A stretch of DNA of 64,000 bases from Pseudomonas urmiensis (GTDB lineage Bacteria; Pseudomonadota; Gammaproteobacteria; Pseudomonadales; Pseudomonadaceae). This document shows, in pieces, positions 23,882 to 33,013 of this stretch. The position numbers and the translations under genes were made by a program. Numbering within the stretch: position 1 is the stretch's first letter; each line of letters opens with the position of its first letter. The stretch is from contig NZ_JABWRE020000001.1 of assembly GCF_014268815.2 (NCBI RefSeq), forward strand, positions 1,989,001-2,053,000, given 5' to 3'. The notes below the pieces were generated by a model. That model was given only the letters and a program-made list of their open reading frames with translations, did not search any database and was not told the origin of the DNA.

Positions 23882-25044
23882 TGTGGCTCCTCGTAGTGCC
23901 GGGGGGAGTGGCGCAGTGCCGCGCGCAGGGCTTGCCCGACAGGCACCGGCGGCTTGCCCGAGAGCAGCCGCAGGCGGTCGCGCCAGGTGCTTTGTCCAGC
24001 ATAGAAACGGGCGATCAGCGCCTCTGGAAGCTGATAGAAACGCTGCAGCACCTGCCAGCGCCGTTCTGGCCGACCGGCCAGGAACAGCATGCGATTGAGC
24101 AGGCGGTAGAAGCCTTGGTCATGCCAGCGATCACTCAGGTAGTGCTTGAGGTTGTGCGACAGCTGGGCGGCATCATCGAGCGGTTGGGTCGCTAACCAGT
24201 CGGCCAGGCGCACCGCTTCGGGCAGCGAATAACCGGTGGTGCAATGAAACAACCCGGCACGCAGGCCCGACAGCGGTTGATCGCCTTGTTCGGCCCACCA
24301 GCGGGGGAAGTCGCCGGCCAGGGTAATCGGCAACACGCCCTGTTCTTCACGCAGCACTTGCGCTACTGCCCAGCCGTGTGCCTGCAGGTAATCGGCAATG
24401 TTGGCCCGTAGCAGCTCGGGCGCGGGCGGGTCACGCTCGACGTAGTGAGTGTCTTCAACCAACAGGGTGTCGGCAGTGAACGGCAGGACATAGACGAATC
24501 GATAGCCGGCGCCCTGGGCCACGCGCGCATCCATCACTATCGGTGCCAGCAGGCCATGTGGCTGGCGTAGGCGCAGCACCTGGCCGAGAAACGCCTGCCG
24601 GGCCAGGATTCGTTGGCTGCTGGGCTGCGCGCCGCGACCGTCGATGACAATCCGCGCCTGCAACTGCTCGCCAGTGTCCAGGCGCACATGGCTGGGCCCC
24701 AGCGCCTGGATCTGGCAGCCGGTACGCAGGGCCGGCCCGAGCACTGGCGTGATGATCTGGGCAAAGCGTTCGCTGGTGATGCTCGCATAGCCGCTTTGCA
24801 GCCTGCGGGACAGCTGTGGAAAGTGCACGTGATAGGCCGGCCAGCGCTTGACCACGAGCGGCTGCAACCACTGCTGTTGCTGGTGGTCGAGGTCGTGCTG
24901 GTGAAACGACCAGGTATGGTTGCCGCCAAGGCTGTCTTGCTGTTCCAGACACACGACATCCAGCTCGGGTCGCATCTGACGCAGGCGCCAGGCAATCAGG
25001 CCATTGGCCAGGCCGCCGCCAGCCAGGATCAGGTCATGGCTCAT
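23878..25044 (-). CDS. crtY: Lycopene beta-cyclase CrtY
   Basis: 388-residue FAD/NAD-type cyclase that forms both beta-rings of beta-carotene. The start ATG at 25044 is chosen because it overlaps the crtX stop in ATGA and directly precedes the dinucleotide motif LILAGGGLANGLIAWRL; the frame remains open upstream but that extension lies inside crtX. Further CrtY features are GGNHTWSFHQHDL, VIDGRGAQPS, FLGQVLRL and the late TTGYSLPEAVRLAD. Length matches enterobacterial CrtY (about 380-390). Confidence 0.95.
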   Translation of the reverse strand: MSHDLILAGGGLANGLIAWRLRQMRPELDVVCLEQQDSLGGNHTWSFHQHDLDHQQQQWLQPLVVKRWPAYHVHFPQLSRRLQSGYASITSERFAQIITPVLGPALRTGCQIQALGPSHVRLDTGEQLQARIVIDGRGAQPSSQRILARQAFLGQVLRLRQPHGLLAPIVMDARVAQGAGYRFVYVLPFTADTLLVEDTHYVERDPPAPELLRANIADYLQAHGWAVAQVLREEQGVLPITLAGDFPRWWAEQGDQPLSGLRAGLFHCTTGYSLPEAVRLADWLATQPLDDAAQLSHNLKHYLSDRWHDQGFYRLLNRMLFLAGRPERRWQVLQRFYQLPEALIARFYAGQSTWRDRLRLLSGKPPVPVGQALRAALRHSPRHYEEPQ

Positions 25045-26315
25045 AAAAGTGCCTGCGCCAGCACAGGCTGCCCGGTACGCACGGCCGTCTCGATGATATC
25101 GGCAGCCAAGCCAACGCCGCCGGCCTGGGCCAGCTCGGCTTGCAGCGGCGCCAGGCCGAGCATCGGCTGCTCCAGCAGATGCGCCAAGGCTGCGGCAATC
25201 GCGCTGACCCCGGCCCGCCGTGACAGCGCCAGGCCCAAGTGGTGATACACCACGCGCGCCGCCACCCCAGGTTGATCGAAGGCAATCGGTAATACCAGCA
25301 GCGGCGTCCCCGCGCCCAGCGCATCCATCACGGTGTTCAGCCCGCCATGACTGATCACCACGTCGGCGCGGCGCACCGCCCACTGCTGTGGGGCAAAATC
25401 AGTGACCACCGCCGCGCCCATTTGCAGCAGGCGCGCCTGTTGCGGTACATCGAGCCCGCCACAATGGGCGATCAGCAGTTGCACATCGAGTAGGCGACAG
25501 GCTCGGGCAATGCGCGCGAACAGGCCGAAGCGGTGGCCTTGCAAGGTGCCCAAGCTGGCAAACACCACGGGTTTGCGCGGATCGAGCGGCCAAGCGCCAG
25601 GCGCCTGTGGTTCGCTGTTGCGCAATGGGCCGACGGCATGAAAATGCCCGGGCAAGGCTTGGCGCGGAAAGTCGAAGCCTGCCAGGGTCTGGCTGATCTG
25701 CGCCAAGGGCGAGAGGTAATCTTGCAGGCCCCCGCGCGGGGGCAGGCCGAGGCGCTGTGCAGCAGTTTCCAGCACTTGGGTCAATGGCCGCATCAGCCAG
25801 TCATGCACATCGGTGCTGCCCTGATACAGCCGTTGGCTGCGTGGGTCGTGGGCGTACTTGAACGGCATGACCGGCAATGGCACCCCCTCTTCACGATTGA
25901 TGGGCAAGGCGCAGGCAATCGATACCATGGGCAAGTGCAGCGCCTCGGCGACCAAGGCGCCGGCCGGCTCCATCTGGTCACTGAGCACCGCGTCAATGCG
26001 CTGCTGCTGCAGCGCCGCCGGTAGCTGCGCGCAGAGCAGGGCGCTGGTTTCTGCCAACTGGCGGATCAGCCGGCGAAGACGCCAGGGGTTGCTGGGGTTG
26101 GCGGCCAGCTGGAGCGCCTGATCGAGGCTACCGGCAGGCCGCTGGTCCAGGCCTACCGGGCAAAAGGCGATGCGCGCATCGTCGAGCCAGCGCTGGCTGT
26201 CGCACTGATGAAAAAACGTCACCTGGTGGCCGCGCTGCAGCAACGTCCCGGCCAGCGCTTGCAGCGCTTTGAAATGGCTAGGGTAGGGCGGCGCTACCAC
26301 CGCGAAATGGCTCAT
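25041..26315 (-). CDS. crtX: Zeaxanthin glucosyltransferase CrtX
   Basis: 424-residue GT1-family glycosyltransferase that adds glucose to the hydroxyls of zeaxanthin. The N-terminus ([28 protein letters not shown]) and the UDP-sugar-binding C-terminal motif [24 protein letters not shown] with a following [10 protein letters not shown] fit the family. It is coupled by 4-nt overlaps to idi upstream and crtY downstream. Its presence predicts glycosylated zeaxanthin as the end pigment, as in Pantoea. Confidence 0.94.
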   Translation of the reverse strand: MSHFAVVAPPYPSHFKALQALAGTLLQRGHQVTFFHQCDSQRWLDDARIAFCPVGLDQRPAGSLDQALQLAANPSNPWRLRRLIRQLAETSALLCAQLPAALQQQRIDAVLSDQMEPAGALVAEALHLPMVSIACALPINREEGVPLPVMPFKYAHDPRSQRLYQGSTDVHDWLMRPLTQVLETAAQRLGLPPRGGLQDYLSPLAQISQTLAGFDFPRQALPGHFHAVGPLRNSEPQAPGAWPLDPRKPVVFASLGTLQGHRFGLFARIARACRLLDVQLLIAHCGGLDVPQQARLLQMGAAVVTDFAPQQWAVRRADVVISHGGLNTVMDALGAGTPLLVLPIAFDQPGVAARVVYHHLGLALSRRAGVSAIAAALAHLLEQPMLGLAPLQAELAQAGGVGLAADIIETAVRTGQPVLAQALL

Positions 26316-27358
26316 GGCAGGTCCAGCTGGTTGCCCAGCAGCCGCGCCCGACGCAGCTCGAGCAGATTGCGCGATCCGGTACAGAAACAGGCAATGCGCA
26401 ACTGGCGCAGGACAATATCGAAATGCTCCACCACCGCGTCGCTGGACTGGGTGGCAGCCATCAACACCCCGGCGGCCTGACCGACCAGGTCGGCGCCCAG
26501 GCGTATCGCCTTGGCCGCATCGATGCCATCACGAATGCCCCCAGAGGCGATCAGCGGCACATTTGGCAAGGCTCGGCGTACAGCCAACAGGCACTGCGCC
26601 GTGGGAATGCCCCAATCGGCGAAGGCCATCGCCACGGCGCGATCGGCGTCGGTTTGCGCCCGGCGCGCCTCGACCGCAGCCCAACTGGTGCCGCCGGCGC
26701 CGGCCACATCGATCATGCGCACGCCGGCTTCGACCAGCGCGCGGGCCACCGTCGGCGAGATTCCGGCGCCGACCTCCTTGACGATCACCGGCACCGGCAA
26801 CTCGCCAGTCAGCGCCGCGATCCGTGCCAGCACCCCGCGCCAGTCGCGATCACCCTCTGGCTGCACCGCCTCCTGTAACGGATTGAGGTGGATGATCAGC
26901 GCGTCCGCTTGCAGGCTGTCGACGGCCCGGCGCGCCAGGTCCAGGCCATCTGCCTCACTCAACTGGGCGGCGCCCAGGTTGGCCAGCAACGGGATATCCG
27001 GCGCCAAGCGGCGCAGCTCGCCGGTCAGCCCTTGGTCATGCCCGGTACGCAAACTGACCCTTTGCGAGCCGACGCCCATGGCGATGCCCAGTGCTTGCGC
27101 GGCCTCGGCCAGATGCTGATTGATGAAGCGGGCGCGCTCGGCACCGCCGGTCATCGAGCTGATCAGCAATGGCGCGCGCAGGGCGATGCCCAGCAGCGAG
27201 CTGCTCAGGTCGATTTCGTCCAGGGCCAGTTCAGGCAGGGCGCAGTGCTCGAAGCGGATCGCCGAGAAGCCTGGATCCTGGCGTAACTGCGCTGGGTCAG
27301 GCGCCAGCACGATGTCCAGGTGGTCGTCCTTGCGTTGACTGAGGAAGCTTTTCTTCAT
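26312..27358 (-). CDS. fni: Type 2 isopentenyl-diphosphate isomerase (Fni/IDI-2)
   Basis: 348-residue FMN- and NADPH-dependent isomerase of IPP and DMAPP. Family landmarks are RKDDHLDI at the N-terminus, [25 protein letters not shown], the [14 protein letters not shown] substrate loop, VKEVGAGIS and [14 protein letters not shown]. First gene of the minus-strand carotenoid operon. The same fni-crtX-crtY-crtI-crtB order occurs in some Pantoea clusters, but there crtE lies upstream on the same strand, whereas here it is divergent. A GGAG ribosome site precedes the ATG. It raises DMAPP supply for GGPP synthesis. Confidence 0.94.
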   Translation of the reverse strand: MKKSFLSQRKDDHLDIVLAPDPAQLRQDPGFSAIRFEHCALPELALDEIDLSSSLLGIALRAPLLISSMTGGAERARFINQHLAEAAQALGIAMGVGSQRVSLRTGHDQGLTGELRRLAPDIPLLANLGAAQLSEADGLDLARRAVDSLQADALIIHLNPLQEAVQPEGDRDWRGVLARIAALTGELPVPVIVKEVGAGISPTVARALVEAGVRMIDVAGAGGTSWAAVEARRAQTDADRAVAMAFADWGIPTAQCLLAVRRALPNVPLIASGGIRDGIDAAKAIRLGADLVGQAAGVLMAATQSSDAVVEHFDIVLRQLRIACFCTGSRNLLELRRARLLGNQLDLP

Positions 27359-27418
27359 GCCGGCTCCGGTGCCTGGGAATCATTGAAGGGCAAGCGGGGT
27401 CATTGCTTAACGTTAAGT

Positions 27419-27443
27419 TGTACAACGTTAGTCGCTTTGTACA
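27419..27443. promoter_or_regulatory. Paired TGTACA boxes between idi and crtE
   Basis: Two identical palindromic hexamers TGTACA (27419-27424 and 27438-27443) are separated by 13 bp in the divergent crtE/idi spacer. TACA/TGTA half-sites recall operators of LitR/CarH-type B12-dependent MerR photoreceptors that control carotenoid genes, though the spacing reported for Pseudomonas, as I remember it, is 12. No such regulator gene is in the window. An adjoining palindrome TTAACGTTAA lies at 27408-27417. Confidence 0.4.
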
Positions 27444-27467
27444 GCTAAGCTCAAAAAACGCTATAGC
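27437..27467 (+). promoter_or_regulatory. Candidate crtE promoter with long spacer
   Basis: TTGTAC (27437-27442) and TATAGC (27462-27467) form a -35/-10 pair with a 19-bp spacer, as in MerR-regulated promoters. The -35 overlaps the second TGTACA box, so a protein bound there would control access. The ATG of crtE is 75 nt downstream of the -10. Confidence 0.35.
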
Positions 27468-27541
27468 GTCAGGCCACGACTGCTGGCAGTCGTTCCATTT
27501 CACCTGCGGCCCTGGTGCCGCGCTGAGCAGAAGAGGCAAGG

Positions 27542-28453
27542 ATGACGACCATCGCACCACCGCTCCCGGCCGCCGATACCGGCCTCACTGAGCATATCGC
27601 CGCCTTGCAGCGTGCGCTGCAGGCCCGGCTGGATGAGCTGCTGCCGGCAGGCCAGGAACGTGACCTGCTGGCTGCCGCCATGCGCGAAAGCACCTTGGCC
27701 CCGGGCAAGCGCTTGCGACCGCTGATGCTCCTGCTCAGCGCCGAGGGCCTGGGGGCATGCCCACACGCGGCGTTGGAACTGGGCTGTGCGGTGGAAATGG
27801 TGCATGCCGCATCGTTGGTACTGGATGACCTGCCGTGCATGGACGACGCGGCGCTCAGACGAGGTCGGCCTACGCTGCACCTGGCTTTTGGCGAAGACGT
27901 GGCGATCCTTGCCGCCATCGCCTTGCTCTCGCGCGCGTTCGGCCTGGTCGCAGGGATCGAAACCCTGCCGGCGGCGACGCGTACTCGCCTGGTGTCGATC
28001 CTCGCCGAAGCGATTGGTGCGCAAGGCTTGGTCAAAGGCCAGTTGCAGGACCTGCGCGAAGGCAGCCAGCCACGTAGCGCGCAGCAGATCGCCGAGACCA
28101 ACCGGCTGAAGACCGGGGTGCTGTTTGCGGCGATCATGCAGATGGCGTGTGAGATCGCTGACTCACCGCAAGCGGTGCGTGAGGCCTTGCTGCATTTTGC
28201 TGGTGAGCTGGGGCAGGCGTTTCAGCTGTATGACGACCTGCGCGATCACGACCCTGGCACAGGCAAGGATCAGGGCAAGGATGCGGGTAAATCGACCCTG
28301 GTCGCCGTGTGCGGCGAGACCGCGACCCGCGAACGTTTGTTGGCGCATTTGCGCTGTGCCGAGCAGTGCCTTGACCAGGCGTTCATGGGCGAGCAGGCCC
28401 TGGCCAGCCTGGTGCGGCGGGTGTTTGGTTGTGTTGAAACAGGGCGAACTTGA
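27542..28453 (+). CDS. crtE: Geranylgeranyl diphosphate synthase CrtE
   Basis: 303-residue trans-prenyltransferase. The first Asp-rich motif is DDLPCMD and the second is DDLRD in FQLYDDLRDHDPGTGKDQGKD. The segment after the first motif (ALRRGRPTLHLAFGEDVAILAAIALLSRAFGL) and TNRLKTGVLF are characteristic of carotenogenic CrtE and distinguish it from IspA. It makes the C20 precursor for CrtB. It is transcribed away from idi, so two promoters in the 183-bp spacer must be coordinated. A hairpin terminator follows. Confidence 0.93.
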   Translation: MTTIAPPLPAADTGLTEHIAALQRALQARLDELLPAGQERDLLAAAMRESTLAPGKRLRPLMLLLSAEGLGACPHAALELGCAVEMVHAASLVLDDLPCMDDAALRRGRPTLHLAFGEDVAILAAIALLSRAFGLVAGIETLPAATRTRLVSILAEAIGAQGLVKGQLQDLREGSQPRSAQQIAETNRLKTGVLFAAIMQMACEIADSPQAVREALLHFAGELGQAFQLYDDLRDHDPGTGKDQGKDAGKSTLVAVCGETATRERLLAHLRCAEQCLDQAFMGEQALASLVRRVFGCVETGRT

Positions 28454-28470
28454 GGGCCTGCTCCCGCGAA

Positions 28471-28487
28471 GGGCCGCTTTGCGGCCC
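28471..28487. terminator. Bidirectional terminator between crtE and TonB receptor
   Basis: GGGCCGC-TTT-GCGGCCC hairpin (28471-28487) with a CACTTTC tail on the plus strand, 18 nt after the crtE stop and next to the convergent receptor stop at 28493. Confidence 0.7.
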
Positions 28488-28492
28488 CACTT

Positions 28493-30613
28493 TCAAAAGG
28501 TATAGGCAATCCCCGCCTGCACCGTGCGCGGCGCACCCGGGTAGACGTAGGTGTTGAACGCGCCTTCGTCATAGCCCTTGTTGAACAGGTTCTTCACATC
28601 CAGGTTCAGCCGCACATGCTCATTGAGCTGGTAGAAGCTCAACAGGTCGACCACGCTGTACTGCTCCATGGTGTAAGTCTGCGCCTGGGTCTGGCCGGCG
28701 CGATCATCGACGTATTTGACCCCCACGCCCAAGCCCAGGCCTTTGGCCAGACCATCCTGGAACTCATAGGTATTGAGCAGGCTGAAGCTGTTGCGCGGAA
28801 TGTTGGCCAGGCGGGTGCCGGTGGACAGGCTGGTGTCCTTGGTGACCTCGGCATCGACATAGGCATAACCGCCAATCACCCGCCACTCAGGGGTGAGGTT
28901 GCCGGCGACATTGATGTCCAGGCCACGGCTGCGCACTTCGCCTGCGGCAATCTTGTAGGCATCGTCCTGCGGGTCGTTGGCCAGCACGTTCTGTTTGACG
29001 ATGTGGTACACCGCCGCATCGATGCTCAGTTGTTGGTCCAGGGCCTGCCACTTGACGCCCAACTCATACGACTTGCCTTTCTCCGGGTCGAAACCATTAC
29101 CCTGGCGGCTGGCACCGCTGTTGGGCTTGAACGAGCGTGCGGTGTTGGCGTACACGGCAAGGCTGTCGGTCAGGTCATAGATCACGCCAAAACGCGGCGT
29201 CACTGCGTTGTCTGCCGCTTGCCAGCCCTGGGTGTTGGGCAGGTAGTTGTCGTAGTCGTGCTCGAAACGCTCCAGACGCACCCCGGCCAACAGCTTCAGG
29301 CGCTCGGTTAGCGCTACTTGGTCCTGGATGAACGCCGCCCAGGTCTTGAGGTGTTCCTGATCATGGGTGGTGGTGCGGCTCAGTGCCGGGCGGGGCTGGC
29401 CCAATACCGGGTCGAACAGGTCGATCGGGTAGGCACCGGCACCTGCGGCCGAGCGTTGGATGATCGACTGGTAGTGGTAATCCTCGTACTCGATGCCAGT
29501 CAGCAGGGTGTGGGCAAAACCTGCGGTGTCGAAATGGCCGGTGAGGTTGAGCTGGTAGTCGCGGTCACTCCATTGCAGTTTGCGGTAGTTGAAGTTGCGC
29601 CCCAGGGTGCGCCCGTCGGCCTGCAAGGCATTGGCTTCGACGGCATTGCCTTCGAGGGTGCCGTCCAGCCACTGCATGCCGCCGGCCAGGGTCCAGTTGT
29701 CGTTGAGCAGATGCTCGAAGCGCAGCTGGGCCATGTTGTTGTCGTTGTGCAGCAGGTTGTCGCTGCCTGTCTCCCAGATGTTGGTATCACGCGAGGCGCT
29801 GCCGCGCTGGGTCGGATAGCGGGTCAGCCCGCGGTCGAGCGGGTGGTTGTTGCGCATGAAATCGCCCTCGAAGACGATCTTGGTGCTATCGCTGACCTGC
29901 CAGCTCAGCACCGGTGCGACGTCATAGCGCTCGCTGTCGACATCATCACGAAAACTTTCACCGCCCTCGCCAAGCATGTTGAGCCGGTAGGCCAGGCGGC
30001 CGTCCTCGCTCAGTGGCCCGCTGGCATCGAGGGTGGCGCGCTGCATGCCATGGTCATCGACCTGGCTGCCCAGGGTCACCCTGGGTTCGGCCAATGGTTG
30101 CTTGCTGACCACGTTGAAGGTGCCGCCAGGGTCGCCACGGCCGTACAGGCTGGTGGCCGGACCACGGATCACCTCCAGCCGTTCGACGGTATTGGCATCG
30201 GGCGCGTTCGGGTAGCCACGGTTGATCGGGAAGCCGTTGCGGTAGTACTCACCGGTGGTGAAACCGCGCACGGTCACGGTGGTCAGGCCCTGGCCGCCGA
30301 AATTGTTCGCCCGGCCGACGCCGCCGGCGTAATCCAGGGCATCCTGCAAGCGGGTGGCTGCGGTGTCTTCAAGGACATCGCGGGGCACCACGCTGATCGA
30401 CTGCGGCGTCTCATGCAGCGCGGTGTCGGTGCGCGTCGCACTCGCCGAGCGCGTGGCCCGGTAGCCAACCACTGGTCCATCGGCACGTTCGCGCTCGCTG
30501 GCCGCATCGATATTGACCGCTTGCAGCTCAACCGGCTGGGCGGCTGACGATTCTGCCAGGACCGCTGGGGAGACTGCGTTGAGAAGGCAGAGTGAAACGA
30601 ACGCACGACGCAT
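28493..30613 (-). CDS. TonB-dependent siderophore receptor
   Basis: 706-residue outer-membrane receptor. ATG 30613 is chosen since it begins a good signal peptide (MRRAFVSLCLLNAVSPAVLA). The plug domain has ETPQSISVVPRDVLED, VTVRGF, NRGYPNAPDANTVERLEVIRGPATSLYGRGDPGGTFNVVSK as separate strands, which places it with ferrichrome/ferripyoverdine-type siderophore receptors. The barrel closes with AYTF, the usual terminal aromatic. There is no N-terminal signalling domain, so it is not of the FecA/FpvA cell-surface signalling type. A Fur-like box lies upstream. The siderophore cannot be named from sequence. Confidence 0.9.
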   Translation of the reverse strand: MRRAFVSLCLLNAVSPAVLAESSAAQPVELQAVNIDAASERERADGPVVGYRATRSASATRTDTALHETPQSISVVPRDVLEDTAATRLQDALDYAGGVGRANNFGGQGLTTVTVRGFTTGEYYRNGFPINRGYPNAPDANTVERLEVIRGPATSLYGRGDPGGTFNVVSKQPLAEPRVTLGSQVDDHGMQRATLDASGPLSEDGRLAYRLNMLGEGGESFRDDVDSERYDVAPVLSWQVSDSTKIVFEGDFMRNNHPLDRGLTRYPTQRGSASRDTNIWETGSDNLLHNDNNMAQLRFEHLLNDNWTLAGGMQWLDGTLEGNAVEANALQADGRTLGRNFNYRKLQWSDRDYQLNLTGHFDTAGFAHTLLTGIEYEDYHYQSIIQRSAAGAGAYPIDLFDPVLGQPRPALSRTTTHDQEHLKTWAAFIQDQVALTERLKLLAGVRLERFEHDYDNYLPNTQGWQAADNAVTPRFGVIYDLTDSLAVYANTARSFKPNSGASRQGNGFDPEKGKSYELGVKWQALDQQLSIDAAVYHIVKQNVLANDPQDDAYKIAAGEVRSRGLDINVAGNLTPEWRVIGGYAYVDAEVTKDTSLSTGTRLANIPRNSFSLLNTYEFQDGLAKGLGLGVGVKYVDDRAGQTQAQTYTMEQYSVVDLLSFYQLNEHVRLNLDVKNLFNKGYDEGAFNTYVYPGAPRTVQAGIAYTF

Positions 30614-30658
30614 GGACGATACGATCCTTGGGGGTGGGAGAAGGCTCGGATCATATCT

Positions 30659-30677
30659 GGTAGCAATTATCATTTAC
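30659..30677 (-). promoter_or_regulatory. Fur box upstream of the siderophore receptor
   Basis: On the minus strand GTAAATGATAATTGCTACC matches the 19-bp Fur consensus at about 13 positions, with the central AATGATAAT perfect. It lies about 46 bp before the receptor start codon, a position suited to iron repression. Confidence 0.6.
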
Positions 30678-30758
30678 AGTGGTATTTGGTGTACCGTCGT
30701 ACCAAAATTCCGCGTCCGGTCACATAGCAAATATCAAATGAGACAAAATGGGCTCAAT

Positions 30759-30807
30759 GCAGCCGCACAGGCCCCTGGACGATGTGTCCAGGGGCCTGTG
30801 CGGCTGC
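30759..30807 (-). terminator. Perfect 22-bp hairpin after rlhA
   Basis: Arms 30759-30780 and 30786-30807 are exactly complementary over 22 bp with a 5-nt loop GATGT. On the minus strand the stem is followed by an ATTTTGT stretch. It sits 75 nt past the rlhA stop and is most simply its terminator, though the stem is longer than usual. Confidence 0.6.
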
Positions 30808-30881
30808 TTGTGCAGGCTTGGGTTGTGCTTGGTGGTGCGGGGGCTCGCCTCGCGATGAGGTCCGCGCTGACAGCGCAGCAA

Positions 30882-32882
30882 TCAGTGCGGCGCGCGCACG
30901 ATGGTCTTGAGCAGGTCTTCCGGGCTGATATGCCCAACCACCTGCGCCACACCACTGCCTGGGGTCGGCAGATCGATGATGTGCGACTTCATCTTGCCTA
31001 CCACATGCATCTCGCAGGGCTTGCAGTCGAACTTCAGGGTCAGCACTTCATCGCCCTGAATCAGCTGCATCGGTGCCACCTTGGTACGCACGCCAGTCAC
31101 GCCCTTGGCCTGCTTGGGGCACAAGTTGAAGGAGAAGCGCAGGCAGTGCTTGGTGATCATCACCGGAACTTCGCCGTGTTCCTCGTGGGCCTCGTACGCC
31201 GCGTCGATCAATTGCACGCCATGGCGATGGTAGAAGTCGCGGGCCTTCTGGTTGTAGACGTTGGCCAAGAACGACAAGTGCGACTCCGGATACACCGGCG
31301 GCGGAGTGGTCTCGGCTTTACGCCCGCCACGAGGGTGAGCCTTGACCCGTGCTGCGGTTAGCGCCTCGATCGCCTCGCGGCGCAGGGCCTTGAGCTGCGA
31401 GTTGGGGATGAAGAACGCCTGCGGCGCATCCAGCTCGATGGCAGTGGCGTGGTACTGGGTGGTACCCAGCTGGCCGAGCAGGTCATGCAATTGCTCTAGT
31501 GCCTGCTGCGGCTTGTTGGCCTCGCCAAACGGGCCATCCAGGGCAACGCTGACGCTGACGCCTTCCTCACTGGTCGCGTTCAGCTCCAGGCGCGCTTGGC
31601 GCAGCTGTGCTTTCCACGCCACGCCCACGCGGCGCTCAGCGGAGGTGCGCTGCAGCGCCAGTTGCCAGTTGTGATCGAGGTTGCGCGACAGCGGGTGATT
31701 CGGGCGCAGGCGGTGCATGCCGTCAGGCATCTCGTTGGGCTCGACGCGGTAGCGGTAACGCTTCTGGCCATCTTCCTCGAACTCGCCCTTGGGCTCGGCG
31801 ATGTTGGCCCGGAAGCCCACCACTTCGCGCTTGACCAGCACATTGAGGCCATCGCCATTGCTCAGCGGCACTTCAGTGACCACTTGCAGGTCGCGCTTGC
31901 CGACCTTTTCCACCACGCCCACGTGCAGGCCGGTGAAGGTAGGCGAGTCGAAGGCACCGATATCGATTTTGCGTTCGCTGACGAAATAGTCGGTGCTGCC
32001 GCGGTGGAAGGTCTTGTCCGGATCGGGCAGGAAGAAGTGCTCGGTGCGGCCGCTGGAGGCGCGGGCCAGGGCCGGGCGGTCTTCCAGGATCGCATCGAGC
32101 TCCTTGCGGTAGTGAGCGGTGATGTTCTTGACGTAGGCCATGTCCTTGTAGCGGCCCTCGATCTTGAACGAGCGCACGCCCGCGTCGACCAGGTCGCGCA
32201 GGTTGGCGGTCTGGTTGTTGTCCTTCATCGACAGCAGGTGCTTCTCGAACGCCACTACCCGGCCCTGATCATCCTTGAGGGTGTAGGGCAGGCGGCAGGC
32301 TTGCGAGCAATCGCCACGGTTGGCGCTGCGCCCGGTCTGGGCGTGGGAGATGTTGCACTGGCCGGAGAAGGCCACGCACAGGGCGCCATGGATGAAGAAC
32401 TCAATGGCTGCATCGGTTTCGCTGGCGATGGTGCGGATTTCTTGCAGGTTCAGCTCACGGGCCAGAACCAGCTGGGAGAAACCGGCCTGGTCGAGAAACT
32501 TGGCCCGCGCCAGGGTGCGGATGTCGGTCTGGGTGCTGGCGTGCAGCTCGATCGGCGGGATATCCAGCTCCATCACCCCCAGATCCTGGACGATCAACGC
32601 ATCGACCCCGGCGTCGTACAGCTGATGGATCAGCTTGCGCGCAGGTTCCAGTTCGTTGTCGTGAAGGATGGTGTTGATGGTAGTGAACACCCGCGCATGG
32701 TAACGCCGGGCGAACTCCACCAGCTCGGCGATCTCGCCGACTTCGTTGCAGGCATTGTGGCGCGCGCCGAAGCTAGGGCCGCCGATGTAGATGGCATCAG
32801 CGCCGTGCAGGATGGCCTCGCGGGCAATTGCCACGTCGCGGGCAGGGCTGAGCAGTTCCAGGTGATTCTTTGGCAGGGACAT
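30882..32882 (-). CDS. rlhA: U32-family 23S rRNA hydroxylase RlhA (YdcP)
   Basis: 666-residue protein nearly collinear with E. coli YdcP/RlhA: HLELLSPARDVAIAREAILHGADA at the N-terminus, GPSFGARHNACNE, ELHASTQTDIR, FFIHGALCVAFSGQCNIS, SQACRLPYTL and the C-terminal DUF3656-type domain ending in TLKFDCKPCEMHVVGK. RlhA hydroxylates C2501 of 23S rRNA and belongs to the U32 family with iron-sulfur-type cysteines (here in GQCNIS, GDCSQAC and the C-terminal CKPC). ATG 32882 is chosen; an in-frame GTG eight codons upstream is possible. It stands alone between a receptor and the toxin cluster. Confidence 0.92.
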   Translation of the reverse strand: MSLPKNHLELLSPARDVAIAREAILHGADAIYIGGPSFGARHNACNEVGEIAELVEFARRYHARVFTTINTILHDNELEPARKLIHQLYDAGVDALIVQDLGVMELDIPPIELHASTQTDIRTLARAKFLDQAGFSQLVLARELNLQEIRTIASETDAAIEFFIHGALCVAFSGQCNISHAQTGRSANRGDCSQACRLPYTLKDDQGRVVAFEKHLLSMKDNNQTANLRDLVDAGVRSFKIEGRYKDMAYVKNITAHYRKELDAILEDRPALARASSGRTEHFFLPDPDKTFHRGSTDYFVSERKIDIGAFDSPTFTGLHVGVVEKVGKRDLQVVTEVPLSNGDGLNVLVKREVVGFRANIAEPKGEFEEDGQKRYRYRVEPNEMPDGMHRLRPNHPLSRNLDHNWQLALQRTSAERRVGVAWKAQLRQARLELNATSEEGVSVSVALDGPFGEANKPQQALEQLHDLLGQLGTTQYHATAIELDAPQAFFIPNSQLKALRREAIEALTAARVKAHPRGGRKAETTPPPVYPESHLSFLANVYNQKARDFYHRHGVQLIDAAYEAHEEHGEVPVMITKHCLRFSFNLCPKQAKGVTGVRTKVAPMQLIQGDEVLTLKFDCKPCEMHVVGKMKSHIIDLPTPGSGVAQVVGHISPEDLLKTIVRAPH

Positions 32883-33013
32883 GTCGTTATATTTTCGGGC
32901 TGTCACGGTTTAGGCGCGCATTGTAGCGGTGAAATGGCTTGGCGGCACCCTTGGGCTGCCCGGTGGGGCACTGTGACCGGCCCTGTTGTGGGAAAGGTCT
33001 GTCGCTGCAATGG

